Shown one piece after another: positions 34,672-43,460 of a stretch of DNA of 64,000 nucleotides. Both the position numbers and the translations under genes were made by a program. Below the pieces are notes generated by a model, which saw only the letters and a program-made list of their open reading frames with translations, had not been told where the DNA came from and ran no database searches. The stretch is from Eubacterium sp. CAG:274. GTDB lineage: Bacteria; Bacillota; Clostridia; Lachnospirales; CAG-274. The DNA lies in contig FR888485.1 of assembly GCA_000432155.1 (NCBI GenBank), forward strand, positions 47,122 to 111,121, written 5' to 3'. The stretch's first letter is position 1. Each line of letters begins with the position of its first letter.

Positions 34672-36033
34672 ATGGCTAAAATAAGGTCAAAATTTGTCTG
34701 CCAAAATTGTGGATATGAAACAGGAAAATGGCTTGGTAAATGCCCTGAATGTGGTAGTTTTTCCACATTTGTAGAAGAAATAGAAAAGCCTCAGCCAAAG
34801 GGTAATCACCCTGTAAATTATAATACAGATGTGACCCCTAAAATACTCTCTGAAATAAAACCTTTATCTCAGGAGAGAACAAAGACAGGACTTAGTGAGC
34901 TTGATAGAGTGCTAGGTGGTGGGTTTGTACAGGGCTCTCTTACTTTAGTAGGTGGCGACCCTGGTATAGGAAAATCCACACTTCTTTTGCAAATATGCCA
35001 AAAGCTAGGAGAACAGGACAAAAATATTCTGTATGTTTCTGGCGAAGAATCAGTACAGCAGATTAAAATAAGGGCAGATAGATTGGAAATAACAACAGAA
35101 AAATTAAAGTTGTTATCTGAAACAAATTTGAACATAATAGAAAGTGTAATAGCAAAGGAAAATCCAGATTATGTTATTATAGATTCTATTCAGACAATGT
35201 TTATAGATGAGGTTTCGTCAGCACCGGGGTCTGTGTCACAGGTAAGAGAGGCTACTTCAAGGCTTATGCACTTGGGAAAGGGCAAAAACATTTCTCTTAT
35301 TATTGTCGGACATGTTACAAAAGACGGTGCTATTGCAGGACCTAAAATATTGGAACATATGGTGGATACTGTTCTCTACTTTGAGGGTGATAAACAGGCA
35401 TCTTACAGAATATTGAGAGCAGTAAAGAACCGTTTTGGTGGCACAAATGAAATTGGTGTTTTTGAAATGGTTCATAGTGGATTAAGAGAGATACTTAATC
35501 CATCAGAATTTATGCTTTCTGGCAGACCAGAAAATGTTTCAGGCTCAGTTGTTACTTGCTCATTAGAGGGTACAAGACCTATGCTGTTGGAGGTACAGGC
35601 TTTGGTAAGCTACACTACCTTTAATATTCCACGAAGAACAGCTACAGGTATGGACTTTAACAGAGTTGTTTTGCTTATTGCTGTTCTTGAAAAAAGAGCT
35701 AATTTACAACTGGCAGCCTATGATAGCTATGTCAATTTAACAGGTGGTATAAAAATTGCTGAACCATCTCTTGATGCTGCTGTGGCTGTTGCTATAGCAT
35801 CAAGCTACAAAAATGTTGCAGTTAGTGCTGATACAGTTGTGTTTGGAGAAATAGGTCTGACAGGAGAAATAAGAGCAGTTTCAATGGCAGAAAGACGAGT
35901 TGCTGAGGCTGCTAAATTAGGTTTTAAATGTTGTATAGTACCTCAGGCTAATTATAAAGAGGCTTCGAGGGTTAAAAATATAAGCGTTATAGGTGTTAGC
36001 TCTGTAGAGGAGCTTTTAAGTAAGGCTTTGTAA
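34672..36033 (+). CDS. radA: DNA repair protein RadA (Sms)
   Basis: Helicase-like ATPase that promotes branch migration during recombination. The 453 residues show an N-terminal C4 zinc finger (VCQNCGYETGKWLGKCPEC), the Walker A GGDPGIGKSTLL, the RadA-specific KNRFGGTNEIGVF motif, and a C-terminal Lon-like fold (GEIGLTGEIRAV). Its start, ATG immediately after TTATT, has no strong Shine-Dalgarno, which fits translational coupling to the upstream gene. Confidence 0.96.
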   Translation: MAKIRSKFVCQNCGYETGKWLGKCPECGSFSTFVEEIEKPQPKGNHPVNYNTDVTPKILSEIKPLSQERTKTGLSELDRVLGGGFVQGSLTLVGGDPGIGKSTLLLQICQKLGEQDKNILYVSGEESVQQIKIRADRLEITTEKLKLLSETNLNIIESVIAKENPDYVIIDSIQTMFIDEVSSAPGSVSQVREATSRLMHLGKGKNISLIIVGHVTKDGAIAGPKILEHMVDTVLYFEGDKQASYRILRAVKNRFGGTNEIGVFEMVHSGLREILNPSEFMLSGRPENVSGSVVTCSLEGTRPMLLEVQALVSYTTFNIPRRTATGMDFNRVVLLIAVLEKRANLQLAAYDSYVNLTGGIKIAEPSLDAAVAVAIASSYKNVAVSADTVVFGEIGLTGEIRAVSMAERRVAEAAKLGFKCCIVPQANYKEASRVKNISVIGVSSVEELLSKAL

Positions 36034-36040
36034 TAAATAC

Positions 36041-36069
36041 TAGACAAAATATTGTTTTTAGTGTAAAAT
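36041..36069 (+). promoter_or_regulatory. Promoter of the SEC-C gene
   Basis: TAGACA (36041-36046), 17-bp spacer, TAAAAT (36064-36069). Confidence 0.65.
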
Positions 36070-36105
36070 ATCAATTATTGTATGAAATTTCAGGAGGAAA
36101 ACGAA

Positions 36106-36609
36106 ATGACTTTATATGAAACTTGGCTCGCAAGTGCTTATTACAGAAACGGTAGAACAAACGAAAGAACTTGGGCTGACTATATTCCAAGAGAACAGGC
36201 TATCTACGAAGATATTATCGGTAACAAGCTTACTTCTTTAAGTGGTACAGTTACTGAATTAGCTGAAAGATACAATGTACCAAAGGCTTATATTGCTGGT
36301 TTTGTAGACGGTATCAACGAAACTCAGCCAGAAAAGATTGAACTTGAAACTCTTACAGACGATACTCAGATTAACTTAGTTATCGATCTTGAAAAGCTCT
36401 ACAAGCAGATGGTAGAATACAAGGCTGACCATTTATACAGCCTTCCACAGTGGGAAGATGTATTCACAAGAGAACAGCTTGATGCTTTCTACAAGGAACA
36501 GAAGAATTCTAAGACAGTTCACAACCCAGATAAGAACATTGGTAGAAATGACCCTTGTCCTTGTGGTAGTGGTAAGAAGTACAAGAAGTGCTGTGGAGCA
36601 AATAAATAA
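36106..36609 (+). CDS. SEC-C motif-containing protein
   Basis: I start at ATG 36106 (167 residues), 6 bases after AGGAGG; an upstream ATG at 36082 would translate the ribosome binding site. An uncharacterised helical domain (about 1-140) is followed by a C-terminal zinc-binding SEC-C motif CPCGSGKKYKKCCG, as found at the end of SecA. The family may bind ribosomes or SecB-like partners. The Lys/Glu-heavy codon pattern resembles highly expressed genes in the window. Function is unknown. Confidence 0.85.
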   Translation: MTLYETWLASAYYRNGRTNERTWADYIPREQAIYEDIIGNKLTSLSGTVTELAERYNVPKAYIAGFVDGINETQPEKIELETLTDDTQINLVIDLEKLYKQMVEYKADHLYSLPQWEDVFTREQLDAFYKEQKNSKTVHNPDKNIGRNDPCPCGSGKKYKKCCGANK

Positions 36610-36629
36610 GATTTCAGGTGTATTATTAA

Positions 36630-37688
36630 ATGGACACTATTATTTCAAAAGTAGATTTTGCAGAACCTTTGAAGGATATTGATGTCATTGAAAAGGCCGC
36701 TGAGATATTACAATCCGGCGGTCTTGTGGCATTTCCTACAGAAACAGTATATGGACTTGGTGCAAACGGACTTAATGCTGAGGCGGTAAAGGATATTTAC
36801 AAGGCTAAAGGCAGACCATCTGACAATCCACTTATATTGCATATTTCTGATATTGAGGAATTAAAACCTTTAGTAAAGGAAGTACCAGAAAATGCTAAAA
36901 AGTTAATCAAGGCTTTTTGGCCTGGTCCACTTACTCTTATTTTCAAGAAAGCTGATATTGTGCCTTATGCTACATCAGGTGGACTTGAAACTGTTGCAAT
37001 ACGCTTTCCTGAAAATAAGGTTGCTAATTTACTTATTAAAACCGCAAAAATGCCAATAGCCGCACCTAGTGCAAACACTTCTGGCAGACCTAGCCCTACA
37101 AGAGCATCTCACGTAGAGTATGACTTAAAGGGCAAAATTGATATGATTATTGACGGTGGTAGCTGTGAATTTGGTTTAGAGTCTACTATTGTTGATGTTT
37201 CAGGAGATGTACCTTGTCTTTTAAGACCAGGTTCTATTACTTTAGGTATGCTTAGAGATGTTTTAGGTGAGGTAACAGTTGATAAGGCTGTTGTTACTAA
37301 ACTTTCAGCCGGCGAATTGCCAAAAGCTCCAGGTATGAAGTATACTCACTATTCGCCATCAGCAGATGTTGTTATTGTTAGAGGTAATGTAGATAATACA
37401 GTTAGCAAAATAACAGAACTTGCTGAAAAATCAAAGGCTGAAGGATACAGAACAGGCATTATTGCAACTGAAGAAACAAAAGACAGATACCAAGGCTTTG
37501 AAGTTTTGGTTATAGGAAGTAGACAGCATCCAGAAACTATTGCAGCAAATCTCTTTAAAATGCTTAGAAAATGTGATTATCACAATATTCAAAAGGTATA
37601 TGCAGAGGGTTTTGAAGAAACAGAACTTGGACTTGCTATAATGAACAGATTGAAAAAGGCAGCAGGTTATTCAATTATAGATGTGTAG
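36630..37688 (+). CDS. sua5: L-threonylcarbamoyladenylate synthase (Sua5 type)
   Basis: Makes threonylcarbamoyl-AMP from threonine, bicarbonate and ATP for the t6A modification of tRNAs. The 352-residue length means the full Sua5 form: a YrdC domain (about 15-205) with KAKGRPSDNPL and the PSANTSGRPSPT loop, and a C-terminal Sua5 domain after the APGMKYTHYSP linker. No clear Shine-Dalgarno precedes the ATG. It leads the sua5-rpiB-upp gene string. Confidence 0.94.
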   Translation: MDTIISKVDFAEPLKDIDVIEKAAEILQSGGLVAFPTETVYGLGANGLNAEAVKDIYKAKGRPSDNPLILHISDIEELKPLVKEVPENAKKLIKAFWPGPLTLIFKKADIVPYATSGGLETVAIRFPENKVANLLIKTAKMPIAAPSANTSGRPSPTRASHVEYDLKGKIDMIIDGGSCEFGLESTIVDVSGDVPCLLRPGSITLGMLRDVLGEVTVDKAVVTKLSAGELPKAPGMKYTHYSPSADVVIVRGNVDNTVSKITELAEKSKAEGYRTGIIATEETKDRYQGFEVLVIGSRQHPETIAANLFKMLRKCDYHNIQKVYAEGFEETELGLAIMNRLKKAAGYSIIDV

Positions 37689-37700
37689 GAGGAAGTTTAA

Positions 37701-38129
37701 ATGATAGGTTTAGGCTGTGACCATGGTGGTCTTGAATTAAAGAAAACAGTAATGGAATATTTAGATTCAAAGGGTATTGAATACAAGGATTTCGGTACAT
37801 ACACAAGTGACTCTTGCGATTATCCTGTTTATGGCAAGGCTGTTGCTCACGCAGTAGCAGACGGTCAATGTGATAAGGGCATTATCATTTGTGGTACTGG
37901 TATTGGTATTTCAATTACTGCCAATAAGGTAAAGGGTATCAGAGCTGCTCTTTGCCACGATGTTTTTTCAGCAAAGGCAACTAGAGAGCATAACGATGCC
38001 AATATTCTTGCTATGGGTGCAAGAGTTATTGGACCTGGTCTTGCTCTTGAAATTGTTAAGGCATTTTTAGAAACTGAATTTTCTGGCGATGAGCGTCATA
38101 TCAGACGAATTGCTATGATTGAAGAATAA
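37701..38129 (+). CDS. rpiB: Ribose-5-phosphate isomerase B
   Basis: Interconverts ribose-5-phosphate and ribulose-5-phosphate. The 142 residues start MIGLGCDHGG, with Cys67-region motif GIIICGTGIGISITANK carrying the catalytic cysteine and the C-terminal HNDANILAMGARVIG. The GGAGG site lies 8 bases before the ATG. It is between sua5 and upp, linking ribose metabolism to nucleobase salvage. Confidence 0.95.
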   Translation: MIGLGCDHGGLELKKTVMEYLDSKGIEYKDFGTYTSDSCDYPVYGKAVAHAVADGQCDKGIIICGTGIGISITANKVKGIRAALCHDVFSAKATREHNDANILAMGARVIGPGLALEIVKAFLETEFSGDERHIRRIAMIEE

Positions 38130-38141
38130 GGAGGTATTTAT

Positions 38142-38768
38142 ATGAGTGATTTATTTATTATTAACCATCCATTAGTACAGAGTAAGCTTGCTCTTTTAAG
38201 AGATAAGAATACTAACAACAAGGAATTTAGAGAACTTGTAAGCGAAGTTTCTGGTCTTTTAGCATATGAAGCTACAAGAGATATGGAAGTAAAGACAGAA
38301 AATATTGAAACTCCTTTTGCTCCAGCAGAGGCTAAGACAATGGATAAGGAAATTGGTCTTGTACCTATTTTAAGAGCTGGTATTGGTATGGTTGACGGTA
38401 TTGTAAACCTTATTCCAAATGCAAGAGTTGGTCACATTGGTCTTTACAGAGACCCTAATACTCTTATGCCTATTGAATATTACTGTAAACTTCCAGAATA
38501 TTCTGACAATATTGAAATGTTTGTTCTTGAACCTATGATGGCTACAGGTGGTACTGCATCTGCTGCTGTTCAGTTCTTAAAGGAAAGAAACTTCAAGAAT
38601 ATTAAGTATATTTGCCTTATTTGTACTCCTGACGGCGTTCAGAAGTTACAGGCTGACCACCCAGATGTTGATGTATATGCAGCAGCTATGGATAGAACTA
38701 TAAGTGAAGACGGATTTATTATACCTGGTCTTGGCGATGCAGGCGATAGAATGTTTGGTACAAAGTAA
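38142..38768 (+). CDS. upp: Uracil phosphoribosyltransferase
   Basis: Salvages uracil with PRPP to UMP. The 208 residues include the PRPP-binding block FVLEPMMATGGTASAAV and the C-terminal GDAGDRMFGTK uracil-binding region, as in all bacterial Upp. AGGAGG is 7 bases before the ATG; 12 bases separate it from rpiB. Confidence 0.97.
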   Translation: MSDLFIINHPLVQSKLALLRDKNTNNKEFRELVSEVSGLLAYEATRDMEVKTENIETPFAPAEAKTMDKEIGLVPILRAGIGMVDGIVNLIPNARVGHIGLYRDPNTLMPIEYYCKLPEYSDNIEMFVLEPMMATGGTASAAVQFLKERNFKNIKYICLICTPDGVQKLQADHPDVDVYAAAMDRTISEDGFIIPGLGDAGDRMFGTK

Positions 38769-38812
38769 AATGTACGATTTGCGTTTTGCTTTGACTCTAA
38801 GGGAGGTATACT

Positions 38813-39835
38813 ATGTCTGATACATGGCTTTTGTATTTGGCTAGCTTTGCTGTTGCCTTTTCAATTTCACTATTGACAACACCAATGGCTAAAAGACTAG
38901 GTATAAAATTCCACGCTGTGGACTATCCTAGAGCCAGAGGTATGAATAAAGAACCTGTGCCACTTATGGGTGGACTTGCTATTGTTAGTGGGTTTATGGG
39001 TTCAATGATACTTATGTCCATTTTTTTAGAGGACTTGCACAATAGACAGTTTGTTGGCTTTATTATTGGTGCTATTATTATTGTTCTTGTTGGTATGCTT
39101 GATGATATTTATGAATTAAGTGCAAAAATGAAGTTGCTTGCCCAAATTGTTGTGGCAGTAATTGTTGTTTCAACTGGAACTAAATTGGACTTTATAATGT
39201 GGCCATTGTGGCAGTATATTAAGCCGTTTTCAAATATTATTACAGTTGTTTGGATAATAGGTCTTATTAATGCTGTAAACCTTATTGACGGTCTTGACGG
39301 TTTAGCAGCCGGTGTTACAAGTATTATGTCCACTTGTCTTGCTATACTTTGTGCTATTTCAGGTGGTACAGTAGGTGCTGTTATGACAATAGCTCTTGCT
39401 GGTGCAGCTCTTGGTTTCCTTCCTAGAAATTTCAGTCCGGCTGAAGTTTATATGGGAGATACAGGCTCAACTTTCTTAGGTTATGTACTTGCCGTTTGTT
39501 CTTGTATAGGTGTATTTAAGAGTTATGCTATTCTTTCACTTTTGTTAGCTGTGCTTTCTATGGCGTTGCCTATTTTTGATACATCCTTTGCTATGATTAG
39601 ACGAGCAATTAATCATAAGCCTATTATGAGCCCAGATAGAGGACACCTTCATCATAGACTTATTGACTCTGGTTATACAAATCAGCAGGCAGTTATGATT
39701 TTATATGCTTTAAGTCTTGGTAGTTCCCTTATTGCTGTTATTATAGCATTACAGGATATTAGAGCTACTATTGTGGTCCTTGTTTTCTTTTTAATTTTAA
39801 TATTAATGTTGCTTGTTTACAAAAAACGAGTGTAA
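38813..39835 (+). CDS. Undecaprenyl-phosphate glycosyl-1-phosphate transferase (WecA/TagO type)
   Basis: A 340-residue membrane protein of the MraY/WecA family with about eleven helices. PLMGGLAI (N-terminal loop), the LDDIYELSAKMK Asp-Asp motif, NLIDGLDGLAAG, MGDTGST and the HLHHRL cytosolic loop are present. The HLHHR motif places it with WecA/TagO, which start teichoic acid or polysaccharide synthesis by loading HexNAc-1-phosphate, and not with MraY (which has HHH, see 130-1101). It ends the string with a terminator. Confidence 0.9.
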   Translation: MSDTWLLYLASFAVAFSISLLTTPMAKRLGIKFHAVDYPRARGMNKEPVPLMGGLAIVSGFMGSMILMSIFLEDLHNRQFVGFIIGAIIIVLVGMLDDIYELSAKMKLLAQIVVAVIVVSTGTKLDFIMWPLWQYIKPFSNIITVVWIIGLINAVNLIDGLDGLAAGVTSIMSTCLAILCAISGGTVGAVMTIALAGAALGFLPRNFSPAEVYMGDTGSTFLGYVLAVCSCIGVFKSYAILSLLLAVLSMALPIFDTSFAMIRRAINHKPIMSPDRGHLHHRLIDSGYTNQQAVMILYALSLGSSLIAVIIALQDIRATIVVLVFFLILILMLLVYKKRV

Positions 39836-39842
39836 TTTTGTG

Positions 39843-39868
39843 CCCCATAGATTTCTATGGGGTGTTTT
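39843..39868 (+). terminator. Terminator after the WecA/TagO-like gene
   Basis: CCCCATAGA and TCTATGGGG with a 2-base centre (39843-39862), followed by TGTTTTTG. Confidence 0.88.
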
Positions 39869-39893
39869 TGTGTCTTTAGAATTAAGTAATATA

Positions 39894-39922
39894 TTGACAA
39901 TAAATAAAATGTAATGTAAGAT
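39894..39922 (+). promoter_or_regulatory. Probable promoter of the L,D-transpeptidase gene
   Basis: TTGACA (39894-39899), 17-bp spacer, TAAGAT (39917-39922). Confidence 0.6.
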
Positions 39923-39970
39923 TATATTATAATTTAGGTCGAAAAATCTGTATAAATGAGGAGGTAATAT

Positions 39971-40789
39971 ATGGGTAGAAAATTAAGATTAGGGGTTTTA
40001 GTAGCATTTTTTGTTCTTATGCTGTCAGCCTGTACATATGCAGGTACATATAAGTTGACTGTAAACAAGGGAACTAATTGCGTAACTGTTTATGAAAAAC
40101 AGGGTAATAATTATGTGCCTATAAAGGCTATGATTTGTTCTGTTGGTGCAAATGATGGCACACCATCTGGGGTGTTTAATACTTGTGCTAAGTATACTTG
40201 GCGACCACTTTTCGGAAATGTATATGGTCAGTATGCCACAAGAATAAATGGAAATATTCTTTTCCATTCAGTTTATTATAAAAAAACAGACCCATCTTCT
40301 CTCAAAACTGTTGAGTACAACAAGTTGGGACAGGCTGTTTCTATGGGTTGTGTAAGATTGACAACAGCAGATGCAAAGTGGATATACGATAATTGTAGTT
40401 TAGGAACACAGGTTACTATTATTAATAATGGTACAGACCCATTAGGCAGACCAAAGAGTATATATTTGGGCAAGAATGCCTCATATCCAAATTGGGACCC
40501 AACTGACCCAAATGTAAATAACCCTTGGCATAAAGAGGGTGTAAAGTTTTTGGCTAACTATTCATCACTTCACAAAACAATCAATGCCTCAGATAATCTT
40601 ACATCACAACAGCTTGCTGAAAAGATTAGAGAGGGCGTAACAGCTTATGATACAGCCAATAATGTTATTAGCTACGATTTATCTTACAATATTCATCCTA
40701 CAGCAGTTGGAGAGTATGATGTAAAATATTATGCCACAGATATTTTAGGCAGATATGCCGAAATATATGGAAAACTTACTATAAAATAA
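39971..40789 (+). CDS. L,D-transpeptidase lipoprotein (YkuD domain)
   Basis: A 272-residue exported protein. The N-terminus has a hydrophobic core and the lipobox LSAC (Cys21), so it is probably a lipoprotein. The YkuD domain (about 26-160) has the histidine in ILFHSVYY and the catalytic SMGCVRL, with Cys as nucleophile; it forms 3-3 cross-links in peptidoglycan. The C-terminal region (about 185-272) resembles a bacterial Ig-like domain (IHPTAVGEYDVKYYATDILG). The stop codon lies inside the terminator stem. Confidence 0.9.
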   Translation: MGRKLRLGVLVAFFVLMLSACTYAGTYKLTVNKGTNCVTVYEKQGNNYVPIKAMICSVGANDGTPSGVFNTCAKYTWRPLFGNVYGQYATRINGNILFHSVYYKKTDPSSLKTVEYNKLGQAVSMGCVRLTTADAKWIYDNCSLGTQVTIINNGTDPLGRPKSIYLGKNASYPNWDPTDPNVNNPWHKEGVKFLANYSSLHKTINASDNLTSQQLAEKIREGVTAYDTANNVISYDLSYNIHPTAVGEYDVKYYATDILGRYAEIYGKLTIK

Positions 40790-40813
40790 GGGGAGTAATC
40801 CTCTTATTTTTTT
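40786..40813 (+). terminator. Terminator of the L,D-transpeptidase gene
   Basis: ATAAGGGGA (40786-40794) pairs with TCCTCTTAT (40799-40807) with one G-T pair and a GTAA loop, followed by seven T. It overlaps the stop codon. Confidence 0.85.
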
Positions 40814-40819
40814 GTCTTA

Positions 40820-40848
40820 TTGACACTTTGGTATTACTGTGGTAGAAT
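40820..40848 (+). promoter_or_regulatory. Sigma-A promoter ahead of the panC leader RNA
   Basis: TTGACA (40820-40825), 17-bp spacer, TAGAAT (40843-40848). Confidence 0.85.
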
Positions 40849-40854
40849 TAAACC

Positions 40855-41013
40855 AAATTTGGACAGTATCCTTTTGGAATTGTACCCTATGCACGATTTA
40901 TATTAATTTTAAATTATATTCTCTACTAAGTGTCTGTACCCGTAAGGGATAGTATGCTTTATAGAGGGTGTTTTTTGTGTGTATCCGGACAATTTCTGTC
41001 CGGATTTTCTTTT
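40855..41013 (+). ncRNA. Candidate ~160-nt structured RNA or attenuator leader upstream of panC
   Basis: A promoter is followed 137 bases later by an intrinsic terminator, TCCGGACA (40984-40991) and TGTCCGGA (40997-41004) then TTTTCTTTT. The 5' end AAATTTGGACAG (40855-40866) can also pair over all 12 positions (two G-U) with CTGTCCGGATTT (40996-41007), which would dissolve the terminator. TATCC (40867-40871) pairs with GGATA (40947-40951) just inside. No ORF of useful length lies in it. It is either a stand-alone RNA closed by its own ends, as in 6S RNA, or an attenuator of panCD. I cannot assign a known family. Confidence 0.5.
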
Positions 41014-41014
41014 G

Positions 41015-41086
41015 TAGTGAATCGGAAAGATAAATCCGATGACTTGACTAGTCAAGTCACAAATTAACGGAGTTAATTTGTTCTGA
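41015..41086 (+). repeat. Three-hairpin repeat element, copy 1
   Basis: Starts TAGTGAATCGG and ends TTCTGA. Stem 1 ATCGGA...TCCGAT, stem 2 GACTTGAC-TA-GTCAAGTC, stem 3 AAATTAAC-GGA-GTTAATTT. It lies directly after the terminator of the panC leader and 68 bases before the panC ATG, so it is in the 5' region of panC. Confidence 0.85.
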
Positions 41087-41154
41087 CAGGGGTAATTATG
41101 TTTTTACGGTGTAGGCAGTGATTTATTTTAAACACTGACTGGAAAGGAGAAAAA

Positions 41155-42000
41155 ATGAAATTTGTAAAAACTATTGCAGAAGTACGCACGCAGGTTAAAG
41201 AGTGGAAAAGACAGGGTCTTACAGTAGGCTTTGTGCCAACAATGGGCTATCTCCATGAGGGACACAAAAGTCTTATAGACAGAGCTGTTAGTGAAAATGA
41301 CAAAGTTGTTGTAAGTGACTTTGTAAATCCAATTCAGTTTGGAGCAAATGAGGACTTATCTACATATCCAAGAGATATAGAGGCAGATAAGGCACTTTGT
41401 GAAAATGCTGGTGCAGCAATGCTTTTTAATCCGGAACCAGATGAGATGTTTGCGTCTGATTTCTGTACTTTTGTAGAAACTCAGAATTTAAGTAAGGAAC
41501 TTTGTGGCAAAACTCGTCCTATTCATTTTAGAGGTGTTTGCACAATAGTAAGTAAGTTATTTAATATTGTAACACCTGACAGAGCTTACTTTGGTCAGAA
41601 AGATGCTCAACAGCTTGCAATTATCAGAAGAATGGTTCGTGACTTAAATATGGATATTGATGTTATTGGTTGTCCTATTATAAGAGAAGATGACGGACTT
41701 GCTAAAAGTTCAAGAAATACATACTTAAATGCTGAAGAGAGAAAAGCAGCATTAGTTTTAAGTAAAGCTGTTTTTAAGGGAGAAGAACTTATTAAAAATG
41801 GCGAAAAGAATAGCGATGTTATTCTTAACACTATGAAAGATATTATCAATAGTGAACCTTTAGCTAAAATAGACTATGTTCAGCTTGTAAATGCTGACAG
41901 CATTGAACCTCTTGAAATAGCAGAGGGCAGAGTTCTTGTAGCTATGGCTGTATATATTGGCAAAACTAGACTTATTGATAATTTTATAGTGGAGGTTTAA
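41155..42000 (+). CDS. panC: Pantoate--beta-alanine ligase
   Basis: Condenses pantoate and beta-alanine with ATP to give pantothenate. The 281 residues show VPTMGYLHEGHKSLI (nucleotide-binding HxGH-type motif), FVNPIQFG, YFGQKDAQQLAII and the C-terminal SSRNTYL. AAGGAG lies 6 bases before the ATG. panD follows by 4 bases; panB and panE are not in the window. Readthrough of the upstream terminator or a closer promoter is needed for expression. Confidence 0.96.
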   Translation: MKFVKTIAEVRTQVKEWKRQGLTVGFVPTMGYLHEGHKSLIDRAVSENDKVVVSDFVNPIQFGANEDLSTYPRDIEADKALCENAGAAMLFNPEPDEMFASDFCTFVETQNLSKELCGKTRPIHFRGVCTIVSKLFNIVTPDRAYFGQKDAQQLAIIRRMVRDLNMDIDVIGCPIIREDDGLAKSSRNTYLNAEERKAALVLSKAVFKGEELIKNGEKNSDVILNTMKDIINSEPLAKIDYVQLVNADSIEPLEIAEGRVLVAMAVYIGKTRLIDNFIVEV

Positions 42001-42004
42001 TATT

Positions 42005-42397
42005 ATGACACTTGAAATGCTTAAAAGTAAAATACATAGAGCAACTGTTACACAGTCAGCTCTTGACTATATAGGCAGTATTACTGTTGATGAAACTCTT
42101 ATGGAAGCTGCTGGTCTTACTGAATATGAAAAAGTAGAAATTGCTGATGTTGATAATGGTGCAAGATTTTCTACTTATGTTATTTGTGGTAAGGCAAATA
42201 GTGGAATTATTTGTTTAAATGGTGCAGCAGCAAGAATGGTATCAACCGGAGATAAGGTTATAATAATGAGCTATGCTCAGATGACACAAGAGGAAATAAA
42301 GGAAAATCCTCCAAAGGTTGTTTTTGTAAATGACGATAATACAATTTCTCGTATTACTCGTTATGAAAAGCATGGAAAATTATCTGATTTAAAATAA
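42005..42397 (+). CDS. panD: Aspartate 1-decarboxylase
   Basis: Makes beta-alanine from aspartate. The 130 residues carry the self-cleavage site GSITVDETLM, where Gly25-Ser26 processing forms the pyruvoyl cofactor, and the later FSTYVICG and NGAAARMV motifs. Directly downstream of panC, supplying its beta-alanine. Confidence 0.95.
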   Translation: MTLEMLKSKIHRATVTQSALDYIGSITVDETLMEAAGLTEYEKVEIADVDNGARFSTYVICGKANSGIICLNGAAARMVSTGDKVIIMSYAQMTQEEIKENPPKVVFVNDDNTISRITRYEKHGKLSDLK

Positions 42398-42412
42398 TAC
42401 TATAATACAACT

Positions 42413-42452
42413 CTGAAAAAGAGCTGTTTATGGTATTTCGGCTCTTTTTCAG
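42413..42452 (+). terminator. Hairpin between panD and the BASS transporter gene
   Basis: CTGAAAAAGAGC (42413-42424) and GCTCTTTTTCAG (42441-42452) form a perfect 12-bp stem; the T run is within the 3' arm. It probably terminates or attenuates panCD transcription ahead of the transporter gene. Confidence 0.75.
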
Positions 42453-42472
42453 TAATGAGAAGGAGAACAGAA

Positions 42473-43429
42473 ATGAGTAAATTAAAAAGTATAAGTGGAT
42501 TTTTATCCTCAAATGTAGCAATATTGATTATTCTATTTTCGATTATTGCATTCTTTAAACCAAACGGTTTTTCTTGGGCAACAAATTACACAGCTATTTT
42601 TCTTGGTGTAGCTATGTTCGGTATGGGCTTAACCATAAAAACTCAGGATTTCAAGGTCGTGTTTACAAGACCAAAGGAGTTAGCTTTAGGCTTTGTGTTA
42701 CAGTATACAATTATGCCACTTTCAGCCTATGTATTGGCAAAAGTATTCAAGTTGCCTACAGATTTGGCTCTTGGTGTAATACTTGTAGGTTGTTGCCCAG
42801 GAGGTACAGCAAGTAATGTTATAACTTATATTGCAAAGGGCGATGTAGCTCTTTCAGTAGGTATGACAATAGTTTCTACAATACTTGCACCTCTTTGTAC
42901 ACCGGTTTTAGTATATGTTCTTGCCGGTTCTTGGGTTGAAGTTTCTATATATGCCATGATGCTTTCAGCTGTTAAGGTTGTATTAATTCCTGTTTTAGCA
43001 GGTATATTACTTTACAGACTTTTCCCTAAGCAGATTGACAGCATTAGAGATGTATTGCCTTTGGTTTCTATTGTTTCTATAGTTATGATAATTTCTGGTA
43101 TTGTAGGGGCAAACGCAGAAAAAATTATGACATGTGGAGCTTTAACATTTGTTGTTGTTATGATACATAATGGTATAGGTCTTTTAGCTGGTACTGCTGT
43201 TGGCAAAATGGCACATTTGGATAAGCCAAAGACTACAGCCGTTGCTATTGAGGTAGGTATGCAGAATAGTGGTTTGGCTATATCTATGGCTACAGCTAAT
43301 TTTGCATCAAATCCACTTGCTACATTACCTGGTGCAATTTTTAGTGTATGGCACAATATATCAGGTACAATTTACGCAAATCTTTGTAATAGAGAAGTTA
43401 AAAAAGAAGAAGTTGAAACTGTTAAATAA
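42473..43429 (+). CDS. Bile acid:sodium symporter (BASS) family transporter
   Basis: A 318-residue membrane protein with about ten helices. I start at ATG 42473, 7 bases after AAGGAG; the ATG at 42455 would translate that site. Family marks: GMGLTIKTQDF, GCCPGGTASNVITYIAKGDVALSVG (the sodium-site crossover) and EVGMQNSGLA. In Salmonella the BASS member PanS carries ketopantoate, and the panC-panD context makes uptake of pantoate or ketopantoate a reasonable inference here. Confidence 0.88.
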   Translation: MSKLKSISGFLSSNVAILIILFSIIAFFKPNGFSWATNYTAIFLGVAMFGMGLTIKTQDFKVVFTRPKELALGFVLQYTIMPLSAYVLAKVFKLPTDLALGVILVGCCPGGTASNVITYIAKGDVALSVGMTIVSTILAPLCTPVLVYVLAGSWVEVSIYAMMLSAVKVVLIPVLAGILLYRLFPKQIDSIRDVLPLVSIVSIVMIISGIVGANAEKIMTCGALTFVVVMIHNGIGLLAGTAVGKMAHLDKPKTTAVAIEVGMQNSGLAISMATANFASNPLATLPGAIFSVWHNISGTIYANLCNREVKKEEVETVK

Positions 43430-43460
43430 ATGGGTTGAAAATATTTAGATAAATATAAAT

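Noticed and set aside
40855..41013. T-box or known riboswitch upstream of panC
   Set aside because: I do not see the T-box AGGGTGGNACCGCG core, nor conserved cores of TPP, SAM, FMN or lysine riboswitches. It stays an unclassified RNA candidate.
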